Made by a program: the position numbers and the translations under genes. Below the pieces are notes generated by a model. It made no database searches and was not told the DNA's origin. It was given only the letters and a program-made list of their open reading frames with translations. DNA of 64,000 nucleotides from Psettodes erumei (taxonomy: Eukaryota > Chordata > Actinopteri > Pleuronectiformes > Psettodidae): contig JAFBJZ010000855.1 of the NCBI GenBank assembly GCA_016785225.1, forward strand, positions 248,001 to 312,000. Reading direction: 5' to 3'. Of the stretch, positions 12,701 to 28,000 are shown in pieces. Numbering within the stretch: the first letter of the stretch is position 1; each line of letters begins with the position of its first letter.

Positions 12701-15700
12701 AGTCAGTATGATTCTTTTCTGGGCACTATAACTGTTTTGCAGGTAGTTGATTACCTATATGCTAAGATCAGGCTTCTGTGGGACCATTTTAGAATGTGGC
12801 ATCCCCACACCATGACTAGTATACAGAATATACTGTGTTCATTAGCTCAAAAGCCTCAACTTCATGTAAATATCCTCTGACACAGTGCACGCAACAGCCA
12901 GGAAGGAGAAAAACTTGCCAACGGAGTTTCTTTACCCCAGGCCACTATGTGAACAAACTTTTATCAAATTGGAGTTAAAGCTGATTATCGCAGTCTCATG
13001 CTTCGCCCCAACCGGTGTTGAATGAGTCACCAGGACATGAAAAAAGAAAAAGAAAAATGAGTTATGGAAACAAATCAACAGCGTTGTTGGTGCTCAATAC
13101 AACACAGTGCCAGAGATTCATAAGGCAGTAACTGCCAACTGTGTTGTATCCATATGTGTGACTCCACCATGAGAGTGATTACCTCAAGCAGTTATTTTTT
13201 AGTTTAGAACAACTAGAATTTAGTGCAAACCACTGATTTACCAGTTTAACACATATTACACAGTTGTACATATTTCACAGATGCGATACATGTTTCTTTT
13301 TGGAGGTGCTGGTAGGTGAATTTTGTATTGTATTGTTGTTATTGGACTGAGCCAGGTTTTCAGCTTTCCAGCTAAGCTAGCCGACTGCTAGCTCTGTTTG
13401 GTATAAAAACATGAAGAAATGGTATCATTACAAAGCAAAAATGTATTTCGCAAAACGTTTTTCCACACTCAGCCTCTCTGGTTTTGCATTACTCCAGTTT
13501 GAGCACATTTTAATGCCAAACCTTTCAGTAAACTACCGAGCATTGAATTAAATATGTCTGTTATCAAGTGTTCCTCTCTGTTTTAGTTGCTTACATTTGA
13601 TTATTTGAATACTGTGTATTTTCTTAACATGCCTCCAGTATCCCGAAAATTAATTTCCCCTATCTGACCATAGTGCTGATGAACACGGCTCGTCTTTGAC
13701 TCCCGCTGGACTTCGCTTTACGTTTTCCAATCACAAGTCATTGTCGCTTTCTCTGTTGGCCTGTGTTCAGTGGTCTGTACTCAGCTTTTCCTTTCAACAG
13801 CAGCTGATTCTGTGTGGCTTTGTTTCGTTTCACCACTGGCTGTTGCTGTTGGTGATCGCTCGGTGCTCTCCCTGCAGTTATTTATCTGCATACATTACGT
13901 GAATTGCTCCCACTTGCCTGACTTCTATGGGTGCCCAGCTGCCAGCCCGCTGGCTCATAGGAGAGCAATAAATGAGTCCCCCACTGTGAGGATAATTGAA
14001 ACCCTGGTGGTATTATCAAGGTTGCACTCACACACTTTATCTCAGATTATGGCTACTCTATTAAAGCTAATTTTCTGTGCTTCTCCAGTTGAGAACCTTT
14101 TTTGGTCTGACTGTTGCCGTTTTGCAACACTGGCATTAAATTCATCAGTGCACTATATTGTGTTTGGCAGGGCTAGGATCATTTGGAGTAGAATAGGCCC
14201 TTACAGCCAATGAAATAACATGTCTGTGTTTCCGTGTTTTGTGAGACTCGATGAGTTGTGGACTGGCCGATTCACATTTTGATGCACTGGATCAGCAAAG
14301 CGGCAGCACCACAGAGATGTTACACAGCAGAGTGACAGCTGGAATACACTTGCATGTACTTTATGCCTGATTATTTGTGGGTGTGCAGAGCAAGGTCAAG
14401 GAGAACCCAAGTGCAGAGACACAGGCAGATGGGTTCAGTGAAGAAACATTACTGAATTAAAAATTGCAGGCTTTTTATTATTCAGGTTTTTGCAACTACA
14501 CAGCTAAAGGGAACATTATGTCACAGAACGGTTCTGGACCAAAAAGCGCAGGAGACCAAAAGCCATGGTCTCCAAGTCTTTAATGTTGTCAAGCAAAGGT
14601 TTGCAAAGAAGTTCAAAAAAAAGCAAAACTAGGTAGGTCTCTGTCATTCTGGAGTATTCACTAAACTAGGCACATTCATAGAGCAACTTGACGCAATCAT
14701 CTAGCAGCGGACGGCCGTTTTGGCCAGGTTTATGTAGAGGCAGGGTAATCACTGGAGATGCTGCTCAGGTGTGTCTCGTCCGATCATGGGAGATCTCCTG
14801 CCACAACCTGAAAGCAACAGAGAAACAAGCGGGGGAGGGGGCGAGCAGACAGCAGGCAAGCCAAACCATCACACATTACAGATTCGCAGATATGCCTTTA
14901 AATGGGTTGTGTAGGAATCTAATGCATGATACTGTTGGTTTGCTGTTCCCTAAGATAATGATGCCCTGACAGTGGTCCAAAAATCATTAGGGATGAAACT
15001 ACTGGTCATTTTTCATTTTGTCTATATTATCTCTGTTTTCCCTCTGAGAGCAGAGACAGACACGCAATACCTCCATGACACATGGTATGGCCACCTGCTT
15101 CTTTATACTTGCCCACAAGGGGCTACATATAAGTACAAGTAAACAAGCAAGCAGAAATGGCCTGAGTGCAAGGTCTACGTAGCAACATCAATGATGTGGT
15201 AAACATGGAGTGTCAACAATTTTCTATTTATAGCAGAGAACTGAGGACTAAATTTAGAGCAGTACAGGAACAGTTGGTCAGGTGACTGGAGGTTGTGGGA
15301 ACACGAGTGGGAAATTAAAGAGCCCTGAAGAGAGTCCATGCCTTTTGTCTCCATGACACAAGCGAAGCGCTTCAGCATAATTCGACATAAAGCAGCCGTT
15401 AGCGTTGACTGGAACTCAGTGTCCATAGTTCATGTTCATTCAGACGGTAAAAGGCAGACACAAAGAAGAAGGTGAGCCGGGAAGAATAACAGTCAAACAT
15501 ACAGATTAACAAGGTGATGTGGCAGACGCAAAGAGAACAGAAACTCAAACAACCGGCAGTTTAAAAAGTAAAGAGGAATGTTTGCACCAAAGCTGCGTCC
15601 GCGTTATTTTTAGAGCGTGTTATCTTTTGCCTTTTATCTTTTTATATCTACATCTGTAGCTGCTTGGCAGTGCAGAACAGAGACTCAGACAGGCAAAGGG

Positions 15701-18700
15701 GATGATAACACAACATGATGCTCATCCATCCGTACATCCATTACCTGCCTATCATTTAACAAAGAACCACGGACCAGGTGATACTTTATCAAAAAACAGA
15801 CTTCCACGAGAACTGTGAATTAAATGCATCTGCTCATTTAGTGAATCAGTCCTTTAGTTGATGATCAGCCACATCAATAAGACACCCTCGGGCTGCGGGC
15901 TTTACATGTGATTGGACCTAGGATAGTAGAAATGGTTCAGTGTGTCACCAACAGTTTGGACAGACAGCGAACAATTAACTGTTAAATAAGGGACAAATGG
16001 AACCCCAAGGAGACAAAGAGGTGAAAGATGGGGGGGGGGGGGACTCGAATCCCTGATGCATTTACCTGAGCGATAAACTCAAATCTCTCATCATGGCAGA
16101 AACTCTGTCCCCAGTCCATATTATGCCAAAGACTTAGATCTGTTGTGCCCTGTTGTTGCTGCGCCTGGCTACTTGTTTGAAACTCTACACGCCGCAGCGC
16201 TGGGCTTAAAACAGAGGGTGTGTGGGGGGTTAAAGAAAGCAGTGACACATTTTTAAATAGTCCCTTGCACACTATACACACCACAGACACATTGTGGCAA
16301 CACTTCCTAAGAACCTGGGTACATTGCGTTTAAGTTCAGGATATAGCGGCCTTGTTGATATATATATATTTTTTTGCATGATATAGTCAAAGACAAACTT
16401 CCTTTTGATTGATAACATTGATTTATTTATTTGGTCTGAAATAAAAAGGATTTGGATTCAGACTTGAACAGTACTTGGACGTGACTTTCAAGCACTGTTA
16501 ATACACATCTTTTCAGCCAACTTGCTCGGTCAGTACTGGTGTGAAAATTGCGCGCACGTGTTTGTGCGTGCCACAGAACAGGCTGCACTCCCACCAGCTT
16601 AATGGGAAGCTAACACCATTCACCTCATCAGAACAGGAAACACTCAATCGCCTGCCCCTCCTTCTCTGTCTGTAGCCCACCCCCTCTCTTCCTGTGTCGC
16701 TAAAACTTACTTACTGTCAACATCCCGTCTAAACATGGAGAAACCGCGGCTACTGAGAATAGAAGCTGCGCCGACACATTGTGAATGTGTCAGTAGAGTT
16801 ATGGGACAGGTGTTGTGAGAGATGCAGCGAGAGGAGGGGAGCAGCTGGGCATGCCACAATATAATGTCATCACATTGTATAAAGACACATTGTTCACTCT
16901 GATGATGAATTGTTTATGTGATCAGACTCATTTACATTATCAGACATCGTACATTACCACCCCCCACCCCCCCATTATCCCCCCAGGCAAACACATACAA
17001 GTAAATCCCGTGTGCAGACACAAGAAAGGTAATTCCACCTTAGGAAGTTTGCAAACAACAAAAAAAGCACGTGTACTGTAAATATGGATCCTTGGATCTG
17101 CATTTGCACATTGCTCTAGTCTGTCTTGTAAAATTCACACAGATGCACACACTAATCATGGCAGTATTCTCACCGCACTTGGTGTTGGGAACAGATGCAT
17201 GTACGACAAATGAGAAAATGTTCTTTAGTTTATAGTTCTCTCTGCATGAGCCATTAACCTTCACACACATGGCTCTGTAATTACTGTATCATAGCCACAA
17301 CATGTCAGCGCGCTGCTTCACAGTCCTGTTCTCGTTCACACACAGTATGTGGGTGTGTGCACACAGACACACAGTGTGCGCAGTAACAGGTACAAATGTC
17401 CCTGGTTGCAGTAGGAACATCAGCAGCCCGCAGCTGATTAGAAATCTGTTTGATGATGAAGTGGCCTTCTGCATGTGTGCAGGTTCGTGTGTGTTAAACC
17501 CATTGACCCACACAGCTGTTCTTCCTTTTAAACAGAGGAAGAGAGTCTGCTAAAGGGCACACATTAATTGTTAACTCGCATTAAAGTATTTTAATAACAA
17601 TAGTCACACACTTATTTTGTTTAAGTATTTTGAGACCTGGAAATCTGGTGAACAGCTGTTGAAAATGGGGCAACGACTGTGTAGCTACAAAGTTCAGCAC
17701 TGCAACATGGCAATGGAACCTCCTACACAACAGATGGTCTTTGAAGTGTCTATGTGCGTGTACCATGATTTTGTTAGCCCTGGCATGTATGTGTGTTACT
17801 GTGTGTTACTGCCTTTTGTGTCGCTTAACACCAGGGGACACTGAGGACTGACAACGCGTACAAGCCTGTTGATAACAACAAACGTGGCGGACCAGCTTAA
17901 ATGTTCCAAAGTAAAAAATAAAAGAGTAATATTTGCAGGAGGGTTTGAGAATTAACAGTCCTTTGTTCAAATAAAGTAGGAAAGTAAAAACTTGTGGCAT
18001 TTTTTGCCTCAGCATACCACCGGTGCTATGTCATATTCTTTGACACGTCAGTAGCCTGCAGCAGTGCAACAACATAAAAACATCAGTGCGTAGAATTAAT
18101 ATGATTTTCACTGTGTTGTACTTTATATTTTACAGCCTCAGCCCCTTCAGGCACCGTCGAAGCATAAAATGCATTCCAGGAATTCCAGTTTAAGTAACGG
18201 TTTCATGAATTTGGACATCGGACAGTCATTCAAATTAATGAGGAGGCTACATTTTTTTTGACCAATGGCCAGTTCTTTTCTTCCGGAAGTAATAATCCCA
18301 ATCCACACAGAAGTATTTCCAACTGTTGTGCATAATGTGGTCAGACAGCGCAACTTGTTGTCTCATATTCAGCAAACCTGCACTGACGGCTTGGAACCGT
18401 TACTGAATATCTACTGTGGTTGTGCGCTGAAGCAACAGCAAACAAGAATAGACAGCCATGGAGGTTATGGAACAAAAGCCAATCCCTGTTCGTCTTTATG
18501 AACGAGTGAATGCGATCTATTCAGAGACACGAAGATGCATCACTCAGAAAATTGGCAGAGAGTAACAAGCTAAGATGAGAAGTACATCTTCCCAGGAGAA
18601 CATGTTTGGCTTGAACATACACACAAGGAGTTGGTAAGTAATTGGAACAATGTATTACGTGACAAATACATTTTTTTTAAACCACCCACTCAAAAGGAAT

Positions 18701-19165
18701 GAAAACTCTCTCATCTCGGGGAACAAGAGGTGATTATGGTATTCTTCACCTTCTATGTCCTCCCTTTTGTATTTTCACAGGCACTTTGTGTCAAACTATA
18801 TTTTCAAACAAGTATTTGTCCCTGACTCCGTGTTCCCGGGCAACTCGTCAGTGCCATGTGACATCTGTCTGTCGCTTCTGTCAGCAGACCACAGTGATTG
18901 TTATTCTCCCTTCTCCAAATTCAATTACAATGATTTGTTTTTTGAAGTTTTGTGTATCATAAAAAGATCTTTGCACAAATATTCATATATCTCTGTGATT
19001 TGCACACACACACGTTAGTTTACGTCAAGTCTTGGAGGCATGTCACCGACTTCCACTGTTCCTTGCTTCCTCTGTTTATGTGCGAAGTGTGAAAGGTATT
19101 GTAGGTCATGGACACTGCTCTCAGTAAAATATCATTGGCTGGCCTTTGAAGATCATGTGAGTCAG

Positions 19166-19201
<36 letters not shown>

Positions 19202-22200
19202 GCTATTGTTTAAGCCAAAGTACTACAGAGTTTGTGTCCATGTCTCCCATGTTTCTTTCATTCACTTCACAGTCAACTTTCTGCAGTTGACTCGATTCGA
19301 TTTTTTTTTAACTTGACTTTTTAAATTCACTATATCACTTTGACAGCTAAGCAGCATGTGGGGAAATCATTTTATGCAGCAGAGCATTCTTGTTTTAAGA
19401 AATCTCCACCCATTGTCTGACTAAAACTGAAGCAAAGCTATCACAAAGTGTCCAGTAGAAGTCTGAATGCATCATTACAACCTTTTGAAAAACATAACTC
19501 ACTCCCAAGTGTGTCATTTCTTCTTTTCCCATTTGAACTGTTCTGCCTCCTGCCAGCATGCCAAGGTTACTGACCGTTGTGCTGAAATATATCATTATAT
19601 ATTATATTTAGTCAGTAACGACTCTATTGTAGCATAAAGGACTTAATCTCATTTATTTGACATAGGGCTCACGTCTCCACACCTTGAAACCCACTGCAGT
19701 AGATATTTTGAATTCAGACTCTAGTCTCGTGCCACCAGCTACCCTCTGTTCTTTGGTCTGTCTGTCAGATGGTACATTAGCATTCATGACACTGTGCTAT
19801 ACTACAGTAGCAGTGTGCTGTCTGTCAAGGCTGTCACAGTGTGGGTACTGTTCTTCCACTTTGGTGCTAATTTGGAAGAAGACCTCCCAGTTCCACGTTT
19901 GGTGACTTTTTTGTTGTTTCTTTCTTTTTTACTTGAATTTAAGTTCCATAATTCCTAACACTGTCTTTCAAATGGCAGTTTTATGATACCTGAATGGAAA
20001 AAAACACAATTTTCTAAATCCTTAGTGCAGGTGCTACATTACTACATTTTTCAAAGGATGGTAAAAAAAATTGTTCTTATGTTACCATTACTGCAAAAAT
20101 CGAGCAGCTACTTAATGCAGATATACAGAATAAAGGCCCAGCATGTTTCACGATTCATCTCCAGTCTCCTTTTTCATCAGAGCCTTAATTCAAGTGTCCA
20201 ATCTCTACCTAATTAAATACTGAGTGCTGCTGAAGATTCACTTGTAATTGTCTTTGTTTGAACATCCTGCAGGTGTCTCTGTGTATGTGTGTGTGTGTGT
20301 GTGCACTGTGAGCAGCATAGGACATGCAAACACATCTTGTTTAAAATGCATTTCCCACTAACACAGCTACAGATGGCTCTTGCTTTTGCTCACCTCTCTG
20401 AGCTGCACCCATACTGTCCAGTGTTCTCCCTTAGGTGCTGTGATTGCAAGCTTCAGTGAGCATCCTTCTCCTGTCATTACCATTGATCGGGTGGTAGTGC
20501 AGAGGCCCAATTAGCCAGGCCATATTGGGATGTGCACTACACTTAAACGGAAAAGGGCTGCATGACTAGGCCTGAAATAATCAGAATTATTTATCATAAT
20601 TTCTCTTTCATCTTTCATGATTTTAAATATAAGGAAACAACTGCTTTCACTTTCACATTGCCGTTAATGAATATATAAATGGAGCTCGCTCTAAATATTC
20701 AACTCTTTTAATCAAAATTCTAGAAAAATTACCTCAATAGACCTCACTAAAAGTAAGGTCTAGTGAGCACGGAGAGAAAGACAGCAGTCATAGCACATGA
20801 AAATAACTTCAGGATGCACTTTAAAAATTGTTGCTTGTTTTCTCAGGGGCAGTTTGCATCTATGCACAAAATAACTATCACTCCCGACCAATAACTGTTG
20901 CATCTGATAACTTGAAACGGCTGTTGTTGAATTGATCAAAACATTAAAAGGGAGGAATACTTTTTATAGGCACCGTATATACAGTTAATACAGTGTAGGG
21001 AGTGAGGAGCTGAGATTTTCAAAGTGGAATGGCCTCATACTATAACTTGTGAAGCGTCATCCTAATTATCATCAGGCTTCTCTTTTTGCTTCTGCATCCA
21101 TGTTGAGCCTTTAACTTGCCCTTTCTCATCAGCATTAAGGGTGTAGAGCTTTTCCAGCTTATGCTGGGCTCTGCCAAGGCAGATATTGAATGGCTGATAT
21201 TGGATGCAATACCAATTGGATATCACTTGTGGTCATGGCCTTTCTCTCTCATTCCTCCTCGTTTGCTCACATTTCTTCCATCTTTCTCTCGCTCAGCAGG
21301 GCTGTAAGAACTACGCTATGCTTGCTCTATACATAATAAATGAGACGGTTTTCCCCGAGCAACCTGAAATTCAAGTTGTACCAAAACAGTCCAAACTGTA
21401 ACAGAGGGGATGAAAGGCTTATGTAACGGACTTGTTTATCAAACAACTGAATGAGGACTGTGACAAAATCACCTGGTTCTTACTTCAGGCTTAAATCTTT
21501 GAAAACTGGAGGTGAAGAATTATAATAATATTGCATTATATTGTAATATGGTCACACTGGCAGAGTGAGTGATTCTTCAATTACAGTCGACTGCACATCA
21601 GTACAGCTCCAAAACGCTAGTGTATTTGTGCGCATGTGTGCACCTGCATGTATTTTAGGTTTGTGGCTCAAATAGAATCAGTCATAATTCAACATTACAT
21701 TATCCAACTTGAGGCGTCACTTCTTTGTTCTCCGTGGGTCTGGGAGTCTGGATGGCAAAGCAAAATCTGTGTTCGCAGTTGTTCTCACTTAACTGGTTCT
21801 TTACAGTATTGCTGATCGTTTGGGCACCATTGACATCTGAACCGAATTTCATGCATCACAAGCATGGCCGACCTAATGATGTTCTCAAACCCGGCTCGTG
21901 AGGACGAAGAGGCAACTGAAAAAAGATAGGAAAGAGAACGAGTTATAGGAATAGGAATAGGAGTAGTGGGATGGGCAAGAGACAGACAGCTGTCCTCAAT
22001 CAAGTCCTCTTATGTAATGGCTCAACAGTCTGTCAGTGTCAGTGAAGCATTCTGCTTCAGCAGCCCCGTCTCGTATTTGCTCTCTTCTCCCCACTCATCG
22101 TCTCCACCTCTCTTTGACTCTCTACCTCAATCCGGTCCTCGCCCACTTTTCTCCCCACGCTCGCATATGAACACATCATTCCAGCAGGCCACCCAGCGTG

Positions 22201-25037
22201 CAGCCAGGCGGGGAGTAAAGATGATGCACAGCAGAGCCATCCGTAGCGAGTGATCTTGGCGTTATGTAATCTTTGGTTCAGTGACCTCAGACACTGCAGA
22301 GATGCAGGATGAGAAGACGGGCGGGAGAGGAGGAGGGAAGGGAAACGGGTAGAGAGCGAAGCGCTGCGGGAGAGTGCTTGCTCTCACCTTCAGAGATCAG
22401 CATGAATAAGTTACATTCCCTCCACACATCTCTCTGCTCCTTGCAAATGCATATCAGTTCTCGTGTAAGATCTACATCAGTCCATTCATGACAACGTTAC
22501 ATGACATCGCGTGATTTGTTGACAAAATCCGTGTAAATATCATCCAGGGGTGTTTATTTGGAGTTCCACAAATGAACCTACATTCACCTCCTCTACTGAG
22601 ATGTACACAAAAAGATTACCTCATTACCTGGTTGCTTTAAAAATAATATCTATACATATTTCTTTGTGTTGTTCATCAAGCAAGTGGCAGTTCGACAGGA
22701 CTACAGGTCTTCTTTACCCACATTAATAAAAGCACATTTAACTACACATGTACAAGTTGTGTATGATTGCTTGCTATAGCATTTTGTCTCAAGAGTTGAG
22801 TATTATAAATCAGCTGCCGCATTACAAATTCCTGCAACAGATTTTGGACTCTTCAGAGAGACGAGGAACTACCTTTCAAGTGAGTCTGAACCTGAGGTAG
22901 CAAGCAGACTCGGTTCAGAATGCAAAAGGCGTACTTTGAGCATCTTGGGTACAACTGTACCTCCTGTTCTTCCTGAAGAAAAAAAGGCTCTGACACTAGC
23001 TTATCCTGCTTTCAGACCTGTCACTCTCCGTTTCTCTTGGCTGCTGGACCGAAGGATTCGGATGGGGCCGTGGGAATAGCGGAGGCAGCTGCCTGTGTTT
23101 ATGGCACAGCATACATTACTGTTGCTGTTTGCTTCTCCCAGCAGGCTGCCATCCTTGGCATCCTCGCACATTGCCTCTGTCACCACTATGGCATGTGAAT
23201 TTATTACAGGTGAGTTAACGCTCACCTTCACGTTTTGCTCACTCGGCACAAACGGCGACTACTGTGAAGTGACTACAGTCAGCCTGACTGTGTTCACCCC
23301 CTCTCAGTAGCATGCCCATTTTTCTGCTGAGACAGCAGAGTTTGATATGTGTGTGTTTCTTATTTAGTGCTTGTGTGAAAAAAGTTACAGTTTTAGAGCT
23401 TCAGAGTGAAAGAAGATGAGGTAACCTTGTCTGAGTGAAGGAATTAAGGAATGAACATGTTCAGAAGGATGTGTTCATGTTGGACAGGAATCAGGCAAAT
23501 TGAAGCCTGAAGCCCACCCAACCATTTGGCCTCCTGGGTCATCCTGGATTCCTCCCGTTCACATGCTGTTGTTTTTTTAATGGTAGACATCATCTGTGGG
23601 ATTCCTACACCCTTGTCACAACTCCGCCATGGAACAAAGTGTCATTTGACAGATGTGGATGAGCTGGTGCAGCTCTGTACCAGGCCTCCTGATGATATGT
23701 TTAATGGCATTCTATGGTCTGACGCATTATATTTAACAGTTCTCTGCTCACCAGTTTGCTGGTTGGTTTTCATGAAGTCTGTGAGATGAAGAAGTAAAAC
23801 AGCCAGAAGGCACAATGCAGGGTTGCAGTATGTGTTTTTCCTCTCCACCCTTGCCAAGTGCTTGCTCATTGTTGGAACTGTTGGCTTTCTCTCTCTAACA
23901 CTGTGAGGTCTTGACCTCGGTGTGTAAAGTGCCTTGGGATAATGTATACTGTGAACAGGCGCTATACAGTACAATGAAATTTGATTGGAGTGGATTGTTT
24001 GCATGCGTCATCTGCTGGAAGCATTTACTATGGTTTGTTGTAGCTTTATTTATATACACCTGCACAACCATATGCCATATGTCAACAGATGTCCTTACTC
24101 AATAAGAATTTAGATTGTAGTGCTCATGGTTTGAGTACAGCATGCTTCACACGGCATAATTCCTCTCAGTAGTGTAATGAGTGTAATGTTTTGTGTGCGT
24201 GGTGTACCAGTATGTTCGGAAACATACGTGGGTGCAAAGGACACGATGCCAAGTTAGGGAATTCCAAGGGGAAATAATAAATAATAAACGGTTGATGTTT
24301 TTTCAAAGCTTCATATGCTTCTTCAGTGTTATTCATCTCAAATCCTGAATATATGCGTGGTCCGAGTTTTGTTTGATAGCAATATGGTTTGATTAACCAG
24401 GATTAACCATTGCCAGCATAAATAAAATGTCTCCGTTTACCTTTTGGACATTTTCTTTTGGCCACGGTTTGTGCGCATCTGCTGCGAGAGATGGTGTTTG
24501 TATCTGTGTGCACCCTCTGATGTTAAAATAATACATCCACCATATCAGACCAAAAAATGGATGGATTTCTCAAAGATATAATAAATGATGGTGTTTTGTA
24601 AGAAATAACAGTCAGAGCCTTTGCATTTTACGTATATTGTATGTTGAACGCCAGGCACTAATAGTGCTCGCTCTAAATCAATGTAATGTCAGGGAATTGA
24701 ACATTTCACATATAAATGATTGCCCGATAATTGCCATATTACCTGGGCCAGTAACTTTAATAATAATGTGAGACTTTATTGATCCCATTTGTGTGAGTAC
24801 TGGGTTAGATAATGACATGCAGACAAAGATCTTTCTCTCTCTCTCACACACACACACGCACACACACACACACACACCTAAAATGCCTAAAATGGACATC
24901 AAAACACAGAAGCTATTTATCTCAACAGAAGCACAGTCAATTATCCAAGTATACTGAGCGCTCAAAGCAGTAATTACTCTGTCTGGTTGAATTTTAATTA
25001 CATCTCAGCAATGTGCCTGGCATTGTCTTGTGTGTGT

Positions 25038-25074
<37 letters not shown>

Positions 25075-28000
25075 AGGATTGTTATCGTACACTCGCACTA
25101 GCGCGCTTCTCCGCTGTAACACGACGATCACAACTCCCCACCACCTGCTGTTGTGTTAGAGCACAGAGCCAGAGGACAGTTTAGTCTCAATATAGGCTCA
25201 GCACTTTCATCCTTACATGGTTTTTTACATTTGATATTTCCACATTAAGCAAGGGTATCTCAATTTTTTTTCTCTTTTTTGCCATTTATTTGGGAAATCA
25301 ACAGTGTGGGAAATATGCTTCCTGAGAGTGATGGTTGGATAATGCTTCTATGGGCTGCACTTAGATGTACAGTACAGGGGTCACTTGCATACTATTACAT
25401 GGCTTGGTTTGATCTACACTTGTACTTGTAGTGTGTTCATGTTCATACCTGTCCCTGTTCTGCTGGTTCACATGGTACATTGTTGAGATTTGGAAGGTGC
25501 GCATGTCCAAGACTCTTCAATGCACAACAACCAATAAATCCGTTCTATGCATAGGCTCACAAAGAGCTTAATTTCAGCTTTATGTGACAAGATTGTCACC
25601 ATTCCTGTAGAGTATCTCTTTTAAAACTATATATCTGGAGCCAGTAGGACAACATCAGATAAATAACATATTTAATGCATAATGCTGCACATTGTTTACA
25701 TGAAGTGCAATATTGCACATAGGTCAAGCAATTAAAATGACCCTATGCATTCAAGTTTTATTTTGTAGTCTCTGCTTCTTGCATCTTTGGTTGAGTTTCA
25801 CCTCCTGTCTTTGTGACACTCCTGTCTTGTGATTGTTTGCACCAGCCTGATGTGTTCCACCTGTTCCTAATTTAGTCTCCTTGTGTATTTAAGTCTCTGT
25901 GTTCACCTTGCTCAGTTTGTTCGGCTCCTCCGTTGTTGCCTTGCATTTCTGATTTGTTTGTGGTGTTCTGTCAGTTCTTTAAAAAGATCTTTTCCACGTA
26001 ATGAGTTAAGAGCAAAGTTTGAAAGCAGAGAGTAAAAAGAGGAATTCACAAAGGAAAGAGTTCAGATGGGGGTAGGACAGAGGGAAATCAAGAAAATTAA
26101 ATGACTAAAATTGCAGATTAATCAAATGACAGGTGAGAAGAGAAAAAACCATCTTTGTCTATGAGGGCAGCCCTAAATCCTGCCCAACGGCTCTGCTGTC
26201 TTGAGAGAAAGAGAATAAGATATCATTCACGGCCCCTCTTTAGCTTTCTAAAGACAACAATGAAAACAGTCGCTCATGCATCAGCCGCAGCTTTCAGTAG
26301 ACAACAGACAGAGGATGAATAAAGGAGAGGGTAGGAAGGAGTACACAATGGCTGGCGTGTTTACACAATATGTCTGATCCCTGAATGAGCCAGGGTGGAA
26401 ACAGGAAGGATGGTGCTTTATGTAAATACACTGTTGCTAGCCATCAGTGTGATCAGAGTGGTGCTCCGAGGTCCTCTCGAGTGGTACTCTGCCTCGATGC
26501 TTTTCATCCAGTCGTGTATCGCTGTGTGCGCCATTCAGCTGTCTCTCATCTCTGCACCTCTTTTGTACTTTCTGCCCAAACAGAAAGAGGCCCAATCTCT
26601 GGAAATGTAATTAAAAATTTGCGTGACAAACTTTTCCTTAATTTGGCTGAATGCATTGAATTCCCTCACTCCACCTCTCTCTACCAAACGACATTCAAAG
26701 TATGCGTTAAATACATAGCTAACCTAACTCTTGCACATTTACACACTGAATGAGCAAAATTATCATGTTTCCTACGTAGCTAAGTTTTTGTATGCATCTT
26801 CTGCTGAGGGAAATAGCTGGCTCTTTAGCTGCTAAAGGCTCAGGGTGTTCATCAGCTCGTCGCTTAATTGTCTGGTGCTGAACAGCTAATGCACAGTCAA
26901 TGCACAGCCAATTTGAAATGAAATTGAAAATGACCCAGATTAAAAAAAATGAGCCTGAGCCGTGGTGATTATTCGCGGTTCACTTCATCTCTGCAAGCAA
27001 ACCCGGTCACGTACACGTAGTCATTTAATCCACTGTTCTCACCCATGAGAAGCTGGAAGCAGAGAATGCTCTAAGGGTAAACATGAGCGCTCGTTTGTGT
27101 GTAAATACAGGTTCCCTCTGTGTGAAGGTTGGACTGAGACTTTGTCATTGCAGCATAAAAATTATGGCAGTCTCTGACAGCTGTTCAGTCAGAAACACAC
27201 CGCCGTCAACATTCCAGCTGGGAATACTTTATAGTAGCCCATGCTTTTCTCTGATGGGTGGCAGACGGAAAAATCTGGCATTGTTATGTAAGTTATAACC
27301 TTGTTTACTGGTACACACTGAGTCTGCTTGTTTCCACCATACTATCACATTTCTCCATTCCCTGCTTTTTGTGGCTGAATAGGGAGTCACAAGTCAACAT
27401 CCTAGGCAGTCCTTGTCTTTATTTTCCATTGGCTTAACATAGCTGTCCTTGGTCGGATCTGTGTGTGTGGCGGGGTGTCGATTTCCCCCAGCCCGGAAAT
27501 AGGCCTACGAGCAGTTGGAAATCTCCGTCCTGGACCAGTGTCACTGCGACGCTTGTCGTTTTCCAAATGTATGGAAAATAGTTGCCGTCTGACGCCCCAG
27601 TCCGGTCTGTCAAGGCGCACCAAGATGTGACACTGTCACCGGGCCAAGTAGGTCAGTCAGTGATGAGTGAAAGATTGTGGGTGTTGACTGATGTGTCATA
27701 AGGGGGCTGTGGGATAGGTTCCCCTAACTGGCTGCTGCCACTGGTGTTATTAATGTTGTGCTGCTTGGTCCTGATCTGATATGAGGCCTTTTTCACTATG
27801 CTGCAGACAGCTCCTAATCCCCCAGCTTTCTTTTGCTATGGCGAATGTCCCCAGGTGTCATGACCATATGCTGAGAGCAGTAATCCTGGTATTTTCCGCA
27901 GCTATAAAATTATACCATTGAGTCAACCGTTGGACTTAAAGCAAGAATACACTGTATTCTTTCCATTCAAAACAACCTCATCAGAACTGTAACCAAGATA

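Noticed and set aside
13770..14213. A 147-codon open frame on the + strand in pitpnc1 intron 1
   Set aside because: No recognisable family, no splice context, non-coding codon use with many Cys, Leu and His from AT/CT-rich DNA; one of the length expected by chance in 18 kb.
15720..15800. CATCCATCCGTACATCCATT as a dispersed-repeat tail
   Set aside because: Resemblance to common fish repeat tails is too short and without any other part of an element.
16030..16060. GACTCGAATCCC, resembling a tRNA B box
   Set aside because: No upstream A box, no acceptor stem or anticodon arm can be folded around it; it follows a poly-G run.
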